A DNA stretch of 22,265 nt, from positions 1-22,265 of the forward strand of contig DFDT01000027.1 in the NCBI GenBank assembly GCA_002368865.1, given 5' to 3'. Each line of letters opens with the position of its first letter. Position 1 is the stretch's first letter. This DNA comes from Lachnospiraceae bacterium UBA3821. Lineage in GTDB: Bacteria > Bacillota > Clostridia > Lachnospirales > Lachnospiraceae. Below the pieces are notes generated by a model. That model was not told where the DNA came from, did not search any database, and saw only the letters and a list, made by a program, of their open reading frames with translations. Of the stretch, positions 7,250 to 14,913 are shown piece by piece. Position numbers and translations under genes: made by a program.

Positions 7250-8359
7250 ATGGCACAGAGATTGAATGTTTTATATAACAAAAAGCCATGCTATGATATT
7301 GTGATCACGCAGTCTTTTGAAGGCTTGGCAGAGGAACTGGCAGCATTAGAGACAAAGGAAAAGAGATTATGTATTGTCACGGATTCCAAGGTAGATGCAT
7401 TGTACGGCGAGGCGTTATTACAGCTGTTGTCGGAACATTGCCGGAAGGCGGTGAAGTATGTATTTCCGGAGGGGGAAGAAAGCAAGAATCTGGATACCGT
7501 GCGGAAGGTATACACCTATTTGATCGAAGAAGGGTTTGACAGAAAGGACATGCTGGTTGCGCTGGGCGGCGGCGTGGTAGGGGATCTGACCGGCTTTGTG
7601 GCTGCCACATACCTGCGAGGGATTGATTTTATCCAGATTCCTACAACGCTTCTGGCCCAGGCGGACAGTTCCGTGGGTGGCAAGACGGGCGTGGATTTTG
7701 ACGGCTATAAAAATATGGTCGGTGCATTCAAAATGCCGAGATTGGTTTATATGAATCTGTCCACACTGAGCACGCTGGAGGACAGGCAGTTTTATTCCGG
7801 ATTTGCGGAGGTAATGAAATCGGCGCTGATCAAAGATTCCGCTTTCTATGAGTGGCTGATCGAGAATCTGTATGAGATCAGTGATAAGGATCTGAATGTA
7901 TTGGAGGAGATGGTACTGCGCAGCTGCGACATTAAGCGCCGCGTGGTGGAAAAAGATCCCACGGAGCAGGGGGACAGAGCACTTCTCAATCTGGGGCATA
8001 CCATCGGACATGCCATTGAAAAAGCGAAGAATTTTACGCTTTATCATGGGGAGTGCGTGGCGCTGGGAACGGTTGCTGCGGCTTACATTTCCTGGAAAAA
8101 GGAAATGCTTTCCATGGAGGAATATTATGAGATCCGCGATATGTTCGTGCCGTTCAATCTGCCGATCACCGTGGAGGATATCGATCCCCAGGAGATTTTA
8201 AGGCTGACCAAGTCCGACAAAAAAATGCGCGCGGGGAAAATTAAGTTTATTTTATTGAAAAAAATCGGGAAAGCAGTGATCGATACTACTGTAACGGATG
8301 ATGAGATCCTGGCTGCAATTCAGGAAATTTATTTCAGCGATGAGGATGCGCGTGCGTGA
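7250..8359 (+). CDS. aroB: 3-dehydroquinate synthase
   Basis: A 369-residue NAD- and metal-dependent enzyme that cyclises DAHP to 3-dehydroquinate, the second step of the shikimate pathway. Diagnostic motifs are GGGVVGD (106-112), PTTLLAQADSSVGGKTG (131-147) and the metal ligands E187 (FAEVMK), H250 (NLGHTIGHA) and H266 (YHGE). Length is normal for the single-function bacterial form. AGGAGG is 5 bases before ATG 7250 and abuts the T run of the sepF terminator. No other shikimate gene is in the window. The downstream lspA overlaps its stop codon, so aroB heads an aroB-lspA-pseudouridine synthase unit. Confidence 0.96.
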   Translation: MAQRLNVLYNKKPCYDIVITQSFEGLAEELAALETKEKRLCIVTDSKVDALYGEALLQLLSEHCRKAVKYVFPEGEESKNLDTVRKVYTYLIEEGFDRKDMLVALGGGVVGDLTGFVAATYLRGIDFIQIPTTLLAQADSSVGGKTGVDFDGYKNMVGAFKMPRLVYMNLSTLSTLEDRQFYSGFAEVMKSALIKDSAFYEWLIENLYEISDKDLNVLEEMVLRSCDIKRRVVEKDPTEQGDRALLNLGHTIGHAIEKAKNFTLYHGECVALGTVAAAYISWKKEMLSMEEYYEIRDMFVPFNLPITVEDIDPQEILRLTKSDKKMRAGKIKFILLKKIGKAVIDTTVTDDEILAAIQEIYFSDEDARA

Positions 8360-8901
8360 TGAAAAGTGATAGAAAAGACAATCCGAATCTGAAAATGCTC
8401 TGCATAGACGGGGTGCTGCTTGCGGTGTTGCTGTTTCTGGATCAATTCACCAAGTACCTGACCATTCTGAAGCTGAAGGGGCAGCCTGCATTTGTGCTGA
8501 TAGAGGGTGTTCTGGAACTGCAATATCTGGAGAACAGAGGGTCTGCGTTTGGTATGCTGCAGGGGCAAAAAATTCTTATTCTGGCGGTGGATGCCGTATT
8601 TATGGCAGTGATCCTGTTTTTCATGCGGCGCCTGCCGAATGAGAAAAAGTATGGAAAGCTGCATTTGCTGTTGACCATGGTGATGGCGGGCGGCGTCGGC
8701 AATATGATCGACCGGATCCGATTTGATTATGTGGTCGATTTTATTTCTTTTGTTCTGATCCATTATCCGATCTTTAATGTGGCGGATATTTATATCGTGG
8801 TAGCCGTGATCGTGCTTTTTATCCTGTTTGTTTTTGTGATGAAGGAGGAAGATCTGGAATTTCTGGATTTGGGGAAACGTCAGGAGCAGGAGACAAAATA
8901 G
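8356..8901 (+). CDS. lspA: Lipoprotein signal peptidase (signal peptidase II)
   Basis: A 181-residue membrane aspartyl protease that removes signal peptides from prolipoproteins after lipidation. There are four hydrophobic segments, at about residues 16-33, 72-91, 102-115 and 138-161. The catalytic aspartates are D119 in GNMIDR and D144 in FNVADIY; ENRGSAFGM (59-67) is the other conserved block. A charged tail ends QEQETK. GTG 8356 overlaps the aroB stop as GTGA and has GAGGA 9 bases upstream; ATG 8359 is the alternative start, one codon later. One obvious substrate class in this window is the lipobox-bearing carboxypeptidase at 2911. Confidence 0.95.
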   Translation: MMKSDRKDNPNLKMLCIDGVLLAVLLFLDQFTKYLTILKLKGQPAFVLIEGVLELQYLENRGSAFGMLQGQKILILAVDAVFMAVILFFMRRLPNEKKYGKLHLLLTMVMAGGVGNMIDRIRFDYVVDFISFVLIHYPIFNVADIYIVVAVIVLFILFVFVMKEEDLEFLDLGKRQEQETK

Positions 8902-9822
8902 ATGGATGAATTTGTTTTTCAGATAACCGAGGACTTGGAAGATGAGCGTATTGACCGATGTGTCAGTATGCTCATTGATTCATTATCCCGGTCTTTTATT
9001 CAGAAAATGATTAAAGAGGGCAGAGTCAGCGTAAACGGGAAGACCGTCAAGAGCAGTTACAAGGTCTGTGCGGAGGATGAAGTGCGGTTTGCGTTGCCGG
9101 AGGCAGTAGAACCGGATATTTTGCCAGAGAATATTCCGCTGGATATTTTATATGAGGACGCGGATGTGATCGTGGTGAATAAGCCGAAAGGCATGGTGGT
9201 GCATCCTGCTGCGGGGCATTATACCGGAACCCTGGTGAACGCGCTGATGTATCATTGCGGAAAAGAACTGTCCGGGATCAACGGGGTGATGCGTCCCGGG
9301 ATCGTACATCGAATCGACAGGAATACGACGGGATCTGTGATCGCCTGTAAAAATGATCGGGCACATAATTGCATTGCGGCGCAGCTGAAAGACCACAGTG
9401 TGACCAGACGGTATCATGCCATCTGTTATGGAGTACTGGAGGCAGACGACGGAGTGATCGACAAGCCGATCGGCAGGCACCCCACAGACCGGAAAAAGAT
9501 GGCGGTAAATGAAAAGAACGGGAAGCGGGCGGTGACGCATTATCGGGTTCTGAAGCGGTATGCCAAATACACTTATATCGAATGCCAGCTGGAGACAGGA
9601 AGAACCCATCAGATCCGCGTCCACATGGCGAGCATCGGACATCCGCTGTTGGGGGATGATGTCTATGCGGTGGGAAAAAAGGCCCCGTATCATCTGGATG
9701 GGCAATGCCTGCACGCAAAAATTCTGGGATTCAGCCATCCGGCAGACGGGCGGTATGTGGAAACCGATGCGCCGTTGCCGGAGTATTTTGAACATTTACT
9801 TGCGATTTTGGACCGGACTTAA
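8902..9822 (+). CDS. RluD-family rRNA pseudouridine synthase
   Basis: A 306-residue RluA/RluD-type enzyme that isomerises uridine in large-subunit rRNA. An N-terminal S4 RNA-binding domain (about residues 13-60, with RVSVNGKTVKSSYKV) is followed by the catalytic domain. The catalytic Asp is D139 in GIVHRIDRNTTG, where HRID replaces the commoner HRLD. Other family motifs are VVNKPKGMVVHPA, PIGRHPTDRKKMAV and TGRTHQIRVHMASIGHPLLGD. The ATG directly follows the lspA stop codon with no gap, so translation is probably coupled. The lspA-rluD-type pair is widespread in Firmicutes. Which uridines are modified cannot be read from the sequence. Confidence 0.95.
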   Translation: MDEFVFQITEDLEDERIDRCVSMLIDSLSRSFIQKMIKEGRVSVNGKTVKSSYKVCAEDEVRFALPEAVEPDILPENIPLDILYEDADVIVVNKPKGMVVHPAAGHYTGTLVNALMYHCGKELSGINGVMRPGIVHRIDRNTTGSVIACKNDRAHNCIAAQLKDHSVTRRYHAICYGVLEADDGVIDKPIGRHPTDRKKMAVNEKNGKRAVTHYRVLKRYAKYTYIECQLETGRTHQIRVHMASIGHPLLGDDVYAVGKKAPYHLDGQCLHAKILGFSHPADGRYVETDAPLPEYFEHLLAILDRT

Positions 9823-9901
9823 GCACTATGTAAATTTATTGTTATTTTCACTACAATTTTTCACATTCAATACAAATTGCATAAAAAATACAAAAAAAAT
9901 A

Positions 9902-9930
9902 TTGTTTTATGTAACAAAATCACGTATAAT
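9902..9930 (+). promoter_or_regulatory. Sigma-A-type promoter for the kinase-like/GGDEF unit
   Basis: TTGTTT (9902-9907), a 17-base spacer and a perfect TATAAT (9925-9930) in a very AT-rich 141-base gap. Transcription would start near 9937, about 27 bases before ATG 9964. I see no clear terminator for the preceding gene in this gap. Confidence 0.65.
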
Positions 9931-9963
9931 AATAGTGAGATTTTGCATATCGGAGGTGTTGCT

Positions 9964-10590
9964 ATGAATACGGTGATTACAATCGGGCGGCAGTTCGGAT
10001 CAGGTGGACGTGAGATCGGGGAAAAGGTTGCGGAGTACTTTGGCATAAAGTACTATGATAAGGAATTGCTTACAAGAGCAGCGAAAGAGAGCGGCTTTTG
10101 CGAGGAGATGATCCAGAACCATGATGAGCGGCCGACCAATTCTTTTTTATACAATCTGGTAATGGACACATATTCTTTCGGCTACAATACATCTTCTTTT
10201 GTTGATATGCCGATCAGCCATAGGGTCTTTCTGGCACAGTTTGATACCATCAAGAAAATTGCAGACGAGGGACCTTGCGTGATCGTTGGGCGCTGTGCGG
10301 ATTATGCGCTGGCGGAATACAAGAATTGTATCAATCTGTTTATTTATGCAGATGAGATAGCGAAAGTTAAGCGGATCATGGAGAAATATCAGCTTCCCGA
10401 GGTAAAGGCCAAAGAGCTGATGATGAAGAAGGATAAGCAGCGTCAAAGCTATTACAATTATTATTCTTCCAAAAAATGGGGGCGTGCTGACAGTTACGAT
10501 CTATGTGTGAACAGCAGTGTGCTGGGCCTGGAGGGTACGGTAAAGCTGATCGCGCAGTATGTAGAAGATTTTGAAAAAAGGAATGCTTAG
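9964..10590 (+). CDS. Cytidylate kinase-like family protein
   Basis: A 208-residue P-loop protein resembling the cytidylate-kinase-like family (CMP-kinase fold). The N-terminus VITIGRQFGSGGREIGEKVAE carries the P-loop, with YYDKELLTRAA after it. Later blocks are CVIVGRCADYALAE, NLFIYADEIAKVKRI and a lid-like segment rich in Lys and Tyr (KKDKQRQSYYNYYSSKKWG), then DLCVNSS. These all fit the family. True Cmk is generally about 220 residues, and this family is its relative with unproven substrate. ATG 9964 follows GGAGG by 7 bases; an upstream in-frame start at 9877 would begin before the promoter. The GGDEF gene starts 14 bases after its stop, so the three genes to 14193 likely share the 9925 promoter. 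Confidence 0.85.
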   Translation: MNTVITIGRQFGSGGREIGEKVAEYFGIKYYDKELLTRAAKESGFCEEMIQNHDERPTNSFLYNLVMDTYSFGYNTSSFVDMPISHRVFLAQFDTIKKIADEGPCVIVGRCADYALAEYKNCINLFIYADEIAKVKRIMEKYQLPEVKAKELMMKKDKQRQSYYNYYSSKKWGRADSYDLCVNSSVLGLEGTVKLIAQYVEDFEKRNA

Positions 10591-10604
10591 AGGGGATTTA
10601 CAGT

Positions 10605-12377
10605 ATGGCTTCTTTTACGACGGGGACAGCAACGATCGGCCGGGAATTGCAGCTGATCAAGGCAGATAAAGAGTTTTATGATTATATTGGCTATGAGAAT
10701 CCGTTATTTCTGGAGCAGAGCGTTTATAAGGCAGATTGGCCCAAGGTGAAGGCAGCCGTTATGGAGGTGTTTGCTTCAGGAGGACATACGATGGAGGTGT
10801 ATCGTGTGCTTTTTCCCGACGGAAGTACACAGTGGGCGGTTGCGGACATCGGACGGCTGGATATTTCAGACGAAGATCAGGTCGTGCAGTTTAATATTCA
10901 GTCCATCGACGATCTGAAGAAAGATTTCTGCCGGCTGGGTGACACCATTCAGGAATACGGTGTGTATCTGGATATTTTGGATGAATTGTTTTTTAAATAT
11001 GATGTGGCGGAGGATGCATTCTCTCTCTTTATCGGAGGGGAGAAGCAGAGAATGGATCTGTTTGAGGGAAATCTTGCCGAGTGGGAGAACTATCTTGTCA
11101 AAAAAGGCGCTTTTGCAGATAAGGACAAGTATCGTGACGTGTTTGAAGAAATGTGTGATGATCTCAGGCAGGGTACAAGGCATTTTTCCCATGAATTACA
11201 GCTGCCCAATCTGATCCACGGAGATTCCAAGGAACTGTATTTATTTAAGGGGAAAGCCGTGGTTGACAGTGCAGGCAGTCTCAGAGTTTATGGATGTGTC
11301 TATGTCATTGCCAAGAATTCCAGACGCAAGAAAACCGCGCTGGGGGCAGATTCCGCAAGAGATGAAATGACCGGGCTGCTCACCAAGCAGACGATTATGG
11401 AATACATACAGAATGCCATGCTGAATAAGACCAGTAAATTATCTTATCTCTGCGTGCTGGATGTGGATAATTTCAAGTATGTCAATGATCATTTCGGGCA
11501 TATGTTCGGCGATGAAGTGTTGGTGACTGTGGCGGATATCATTAAGGACGCCGTGGAGGATTGCGGCGTCGCAGGGCGAATCGGCGGCGATGAAATGATG
11601 ATCTACATTGAGAATGTGAAAGATCGTGCGGCGTTGAAGAGCGTGCTGCGTACCATCCGGACCAATGTGGAATGGGCGTACAAAGGCGTGCGGGATGATC
11701 TGCATTTAAGCTGTTCCATGGGTACGGCGGCATGGCCGAAAGATGCGGATAATTATGATGATCTCTTTAAGATTGCGGACAAGATGCTGTACCGTGCGAA
11801 AGAGGGCGGGAAGAATCGATATATCATTTACACGCCTGAGATCCATGGAAATCCGTTGGAAAATACGCCGGCCAATGTGCCTGCTGTGAAGGAGGGCACA
11901 GTTGGAACGAACAAGGAGCATTTTATCATAGAGCTTACAGAGCAGTTTTTGATGAAGTCTATTTTTACAGTGCAGATGACCATCGACTGCGTCGGTCCTA
12001 TGTTTGATCTGGCGCAGGCAAATGTGTTTTACGAGGAGCCGGTGTATAAGCCAATGCACTGGAGAGCGGACGGTGCACCGTTAAAAGAGATTGATATGTC
12101 CTTTGCACACAGTACAAAGTTCAGGGCGCTGTTTAATGAGAATCACATGGCGGTCATCAATCATACGGTGGATCTGGAATTTGTTTGTCCGAATGCATAC
12201 GAGGTGTTGAAAGCGCATAATGTAAATGCAGCGTTGATCTATGAGATGAACAGCAAGGTGCCGGGATATGTGACATTCTTTAAAGAAGGACATTCCTCCA
12301 GATTATGGACAGAGGCAGATAAGATGTATCTGAATCTGGTGGCTAAAATGATCGATCTGGTCATTGGCGGGAAATAA
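10605..12377 (+). CDS. PAS/GGDEF/GAF-domain protein, putative diguanylate cyclase (first paralogue)
   Basis: A 590-residue cytoplasmic protein without membrane segments. Residues 1-104 and about 113-245 each look like PAS sensor folds. The GGDEF domain runs from about 260 to 410, with DEMTGLLT (263-270), metal-site aspartates in DVDNFK (286-291), FGDEVL and GGDEM (327-331). The essential Asp and Glu of GGDEF are kept, so c-di-GMP synthesis from GTP is plausible; GGDEM differs only at the last position. No RxxD inhibitory site precedes it. Residues 440-590 look like a GAF domain ending GYVTFFKEG and SRLWTEADKMYLNLVAKMI. It starts 14 bases after the kinase-like gene and is followed by a close-structured paralogue. 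Confidence 0.9.
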   Translation: MASFTTGTATIGRELQLIKADKEFYDYIGYENPLFLEQSVYKADWPKVKAAVMEVFASGGHTMEVYRVLFPDGSTQWAVADIGRLDISDEDQVVQFNIQSIDDLKKDFCRLGDTIQEYGVYLDILDELFFKYDVAEDAFSLFIGGEKQRMDLFEGNLAEWENYLVKKGAFADKDKYRDVFEEMCDDLRQGTRHFSHELQLPNLIHGDSKELYLFKGKAVVDSAGSLRVYGCVYVIAKNSRRKKTALGADSARDEMTGLLTKQTIMEYIQNAMLNKTSKLSYLCVLDVDNFKYVNDHFGHMFGDEVLVTVADIIKDAVEDCGVAGRIGGDEMMIYIENVKDRAALKSVLRTIRTNVEWAYKGVRDDLHLSCSMGTAAWPKDADNYDDLFKIADKMLYRAKEGGKNRYIIYTPEIHGNPLENTPANVPAVKEGTVGTNKEHFIIELTEQFLMKSIFTVQMTIDCVGPMFDLAQANVFYEEPVYKPMHWRADGAPLKEIDMSFAHSTKFRALFNENHMAVINHTVDLEFVCPNAYEVLKAHNVNAALIYEMNSKVPGYVTFFKEGHSSRLWTEADKMYLNLVAKMIDLVIGGK

Positions 12378-12408
12378 GGAAAATAGTTTTGATTATGAGG
12401 AAAGAAAT

Positions 12409-14193
12409 ATGGCAAGCATTTATACGGGAATCGCAGTTGTTGACAGAAAATTACAGATTGCACGGGCCGATGAGCAGTTCTATCAATATATCGGTTCGGA
12501 AAATTATGCTTCTGTGGCGGGAAATGTACATCCGGAGGATATTGACTATCTGAAAAAGGCGGTAAGCGAGGTCCGTGCGGGAGAGGACTATGAACCTTTT
12601 CTGATCCGTTTTAAGAACGCACAGAACGGGGAGTATCATCATGTGCTCACACAGATCAGCGTGGTTGAGTTGACGGATGGGCAGGAGTCCTTTGTTGAGA
12701 TGCGGATTCAGGACATTGATCAGATGGCAGACCGTTTTTCCGCTATCTGTGATGAGAATGATCTCTGCAATGAGCTCCTTGAGATATGGGGTGAGAGACT
12801 TTTTGTCTATAATGCTGTGTCGGATCATATGCAGATTTTTAATGGGGGAAGCAAGAATCGGGTGTATTCTTTCAGGGGCTCTTTTGCGGGATTTGAAAAT
12901 TATATTGCAACAGAGCGCAGGATCTCTCCGGAGTATGCGGATGCGTACCGGGAATTTTGCGGAAACGTACAAAACGGCGTGAAAAATTTTGAGGTCCGCC
13001 TTGGTTTTCTGGAAGAAGCCGAAGAGAGCGGAATGGCAGAGTATATCGTCAGAGGAAGGACGATCAAAAACAGCCGGGAGGAGCAGATCGTCTTCGGCTA
13101 TAGCGCCAGAGTGGGTATGGCCGGTGCCGGTTCCGCCGGTAAAGCGGTTGAAGAATTTGAAACGGATGTGACCACCGGACTCCTGACCAAGAAGGCAATT
13201 TTAAACTATACGGAAAATCTGCTCCACAGAAAGCCCAAGTATAATGTAAACCTGTGCATCATCGATATCGACAACTTCAAAGCGGTCAATGACACACTGG
13301 GACATATGTTTGGAGATGAGGTTCTGGCGAAGGTTTCAGGTATCATCAAGGAGGCCGTGAAAGGGAAAGGAATTGTCGGCAGAATCGGCGGAGATGAGAT
13401 ATTTGTAGTTTTGGAGGGAATCAATAATCTGTCCGACCTGCGCGGCGTATTGCGTAATGTCCGCAACGATGTGGAATGGGCTTACATGGATCGCAAGGAA
13501 GTGCCGAAGGTGACCTGTTCCATCGGTGTATCCACCTATCCGACGGACAGTGAGGTTTATGATGACCTGTTCCAGATTGCGGATAAAATGCTCTATCGTG
13601 CGAAGCAGAAGGGTAAGAACAGATATATTATTTACACCAAGGAAGTACACGGAGATGTGCTGCGGGGAGAGACCGAAGCGGTCATTCAGAATAGTACCGC
13701 AACCAGACAGGACAAAGAGGATCTGGTGCTGAAATTCTTGGTCTATATGGCGAAGCAGACCAATATTCCCTTTGATATGCTATTGACGGACATCGGTGTT
13801 ACATTCGCGCTGGATGAGATCCGGTTGATCTATGGCGAGGAAGGGAAGACTCTTTTGGAGAACTTCTGGAGCGCGGAAGGGGCTCCCAGACCGTCAGAGC
13901 CGGACATGATCAGCTTTGTGCACGAGGAAAATTTCGGGCATCTATACAGAGAGCACGATATGGCCGTGATCGATAAGCTGGATCTGATCGAGCAGCTTTG
14001 CCCCCAGACCTGCAAGTATATGACGGAACACGGGATCAAGACGGCGTTGGTCTACAAAATGGACTACAGACACCATGAGGGCTATATTGCGTATTATAAG
14101 AGAAGTGACATGTCCAGAAAGTGGTCGGACAGTGATCTCGCAAATCTTTCGTACATCAGTAAGATTCTGGAGCTGATTATCAATGACCGGTAA
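12409..14193 (+). CDS. PAS/GGDEF/GAF-domain protein, putative diguanylate cyclase (second paralogue)
   Basis: A 594-residue paralogue of the preceding protein with the same layout: two PAS-like regions, GGDEF, and a C-terminal GAF-like domain. Both start MAS, both have TGLLT at 266-270, DxDNF at 286-290 and the GGDE motif at 327-330 (here GGDEI), so the first 420 residues align almost without gaps. Core motifs DIDNFK, LGHMFGDEVL and GRIGGDEIF are intact; no RxxD I-site is present. The sensor halves differ much more than the catalytic half, suggesting different signals. ATG 12409 follows GAGGAAAG; a TTG at 12364 overlapping the previous gene is less likely because MAS matches the paralogue. 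It ends the promoter-9925 unit. Confidence 0.9.
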   Translation: MASIYTGIAVVDRKLQIARADEQFYQYIGSENYASVAGNVHPEDIDYLKKAVSEVRAGEDYEPFLIRFKNAQNGEYHHVLTQISVVELTDGQESFVEMRIQDIDQMADRFSAICDENDLCNELLEIWGERLFVYNAVSDHMQIFNGGSKNRVYSFRGSFAGFENYIATERRISPEYADAYREFCGNVQNGVKNFEVRLGFLEEAEESGMAEYIVRGRTIKNSREEQIVFGYSARVGMAGAGSAGKAVEEFETDVTTGLLTKKAILNYTENLLHRKPKYNVNLCIIDIDNFKAVNDTLGHMFGDEVLAKVSGIIKEAVKGKGIVGRIGGDEIFVVLEGINNLSDLRGVLRNVRNDVEWAYMDRKEVPKVTCSIGVSTYPTDSEVYDDLFQIADKMLYRAKQKGKNRYIIYTKEVHGDVLRGETEAVIQNSTATRQDKEDLVLKFLVYMAKQTNIPFDMLLTDIGVTFALDEIRLIYGEEGKTLLENFWSAEGAPRPSEPDMISFVHEENFGHLYREHDMAVIDKLDLIEQLCPQTCKYMTEHGIKTALVYKMDYRHHEGYIAYYKRSDMSRKWSDSDLANLSYISKILELIINDR

Positions 14194-14230
14194 TTCGGGC
14201 TGGATTGCTTTGATAGAGACGTGGGAGAAA

Positions 14231-14267
14231 TGATTCCCGCAGGCAGGGGAAATGTCTGCGGGAATTT
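14231..14267 (+). terminator. Strong hairpin upstream of the cyclo-ligase gene, possible terminator
   Basis: Arms ATTCCCGCAGGCA (14233-14245) and TGTCTGCGGGAAT (14253-14265) pair over 13 bp with one wobble, around a GGGGAAA loop. Only three T residues follow, so termination would be weak. It lies between the second GGDEF gene and the ATG at 14299. Confidence 0.5.
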
Positions 14268-14298
14268 GCCATATACGGCGGACGAAAAAGGGAGAATC

Positions 14299-14895
14299 AT
14301 GACTAAAAGAGATGATCTGCGGAGCGTGAAAAAGACTTTGCGCAGGGAAATTCTTGCAAAGAGGGACGCACTGTCAATACAGCAGCAGGAAGCTGCAAAG
14401 AAAGAAATCACAAAAAAGATACTGGAACATAGCTGGTGCCGTGAAGCGGAAAGGGTGCTAGCCTTTGCCAGTTATGGCAGTGAGCTTTGTACGGATCAGA
14501 TCCTGGCGGAGACGCTTTGGACAGGAAAAATGCTTTTCCTGCCGAAGATCGTAGGGGATGAGATGATCTTTTATCGGGTGAAGGATCTGTGTGAACTGCA
14601 GGTGGGATATAAAGGAATCCGGGAGCCCCGGGAGGGGAACGAGCCGTTTGGATATGGACGGACAGAGGGGACGTCTGACGCAATTAATGAGAAGATTCTG
14701 ATGCTGATGCCGGGAGTTGCTTTTGACATGGAGCGAGGGCGCATGGGCTACGGAAAAGGATTTTACGACCGGTTCCTTGCGGATAAACCTTTGCTGGCGT
14801 CACGGACCATCGGGATTGCGCATGCCTGTCAGCTGGTGGAGAAAGTGCCCTGTGGGGAGACGGATATTCGTCCGGCGCAGGTGATCTTTGTGTAA
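14299..14895 (+). CDS. 5-formyltetrahydrofolate cyclo-ligase
   Basis: A 198-residue enzyme that converts 5-formyl-THF to 5,10-methenyl-THF using ATP, returning the stored formyl folate to the one-carbon pool. The signature RGRMGYGKGFYDRFL begins at residue 146. The N-terminal basic helix (KKTLRREILAKRDAL), VLAFASYGSEL, and LMPGVAFD before the signature also fit. The usual length is about 180-200 residues. ATG 14299 follows AGGGAG at a 4-base spacing; an earlier in-frame GTG at 14221 would include the hairpin and is less likely. The hydrogenase gene follows 18 bases after the stop, so the two are probably co-transcribed. Confidence 0.93.
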   Translation: MTKRDDLRSVKKTLRREILAKRDALSIQQQEAAKKEITKKILEHSWCREAERVLAFASYGSELCTDQILAETLWTGKMLFLPKIVGDEMIFYRVKDLCELQVGYKGIREPREGNEPFGYGRTEGTSDAINEKILMLMPGVAFDMERGRMGYGKGFYDRFLADKPLLASRTIGIAHACQLVEKVPCGETDIRPAQVIFV

Positions 14896-14913
14896 ATAGA
14901 TGGAGGGGATCGT

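Noticed and set aside
7418..8047. A 209-codon minus-strand open frame inside aroB
   Set aside because: It is antisense to conserved aroB motifs and has no start signal of its own.
9823..9900. A possible terminator after the pseudouridine synthase
   Set aside because: The gap is AT-rich and has no GC-rich stem with a T run.
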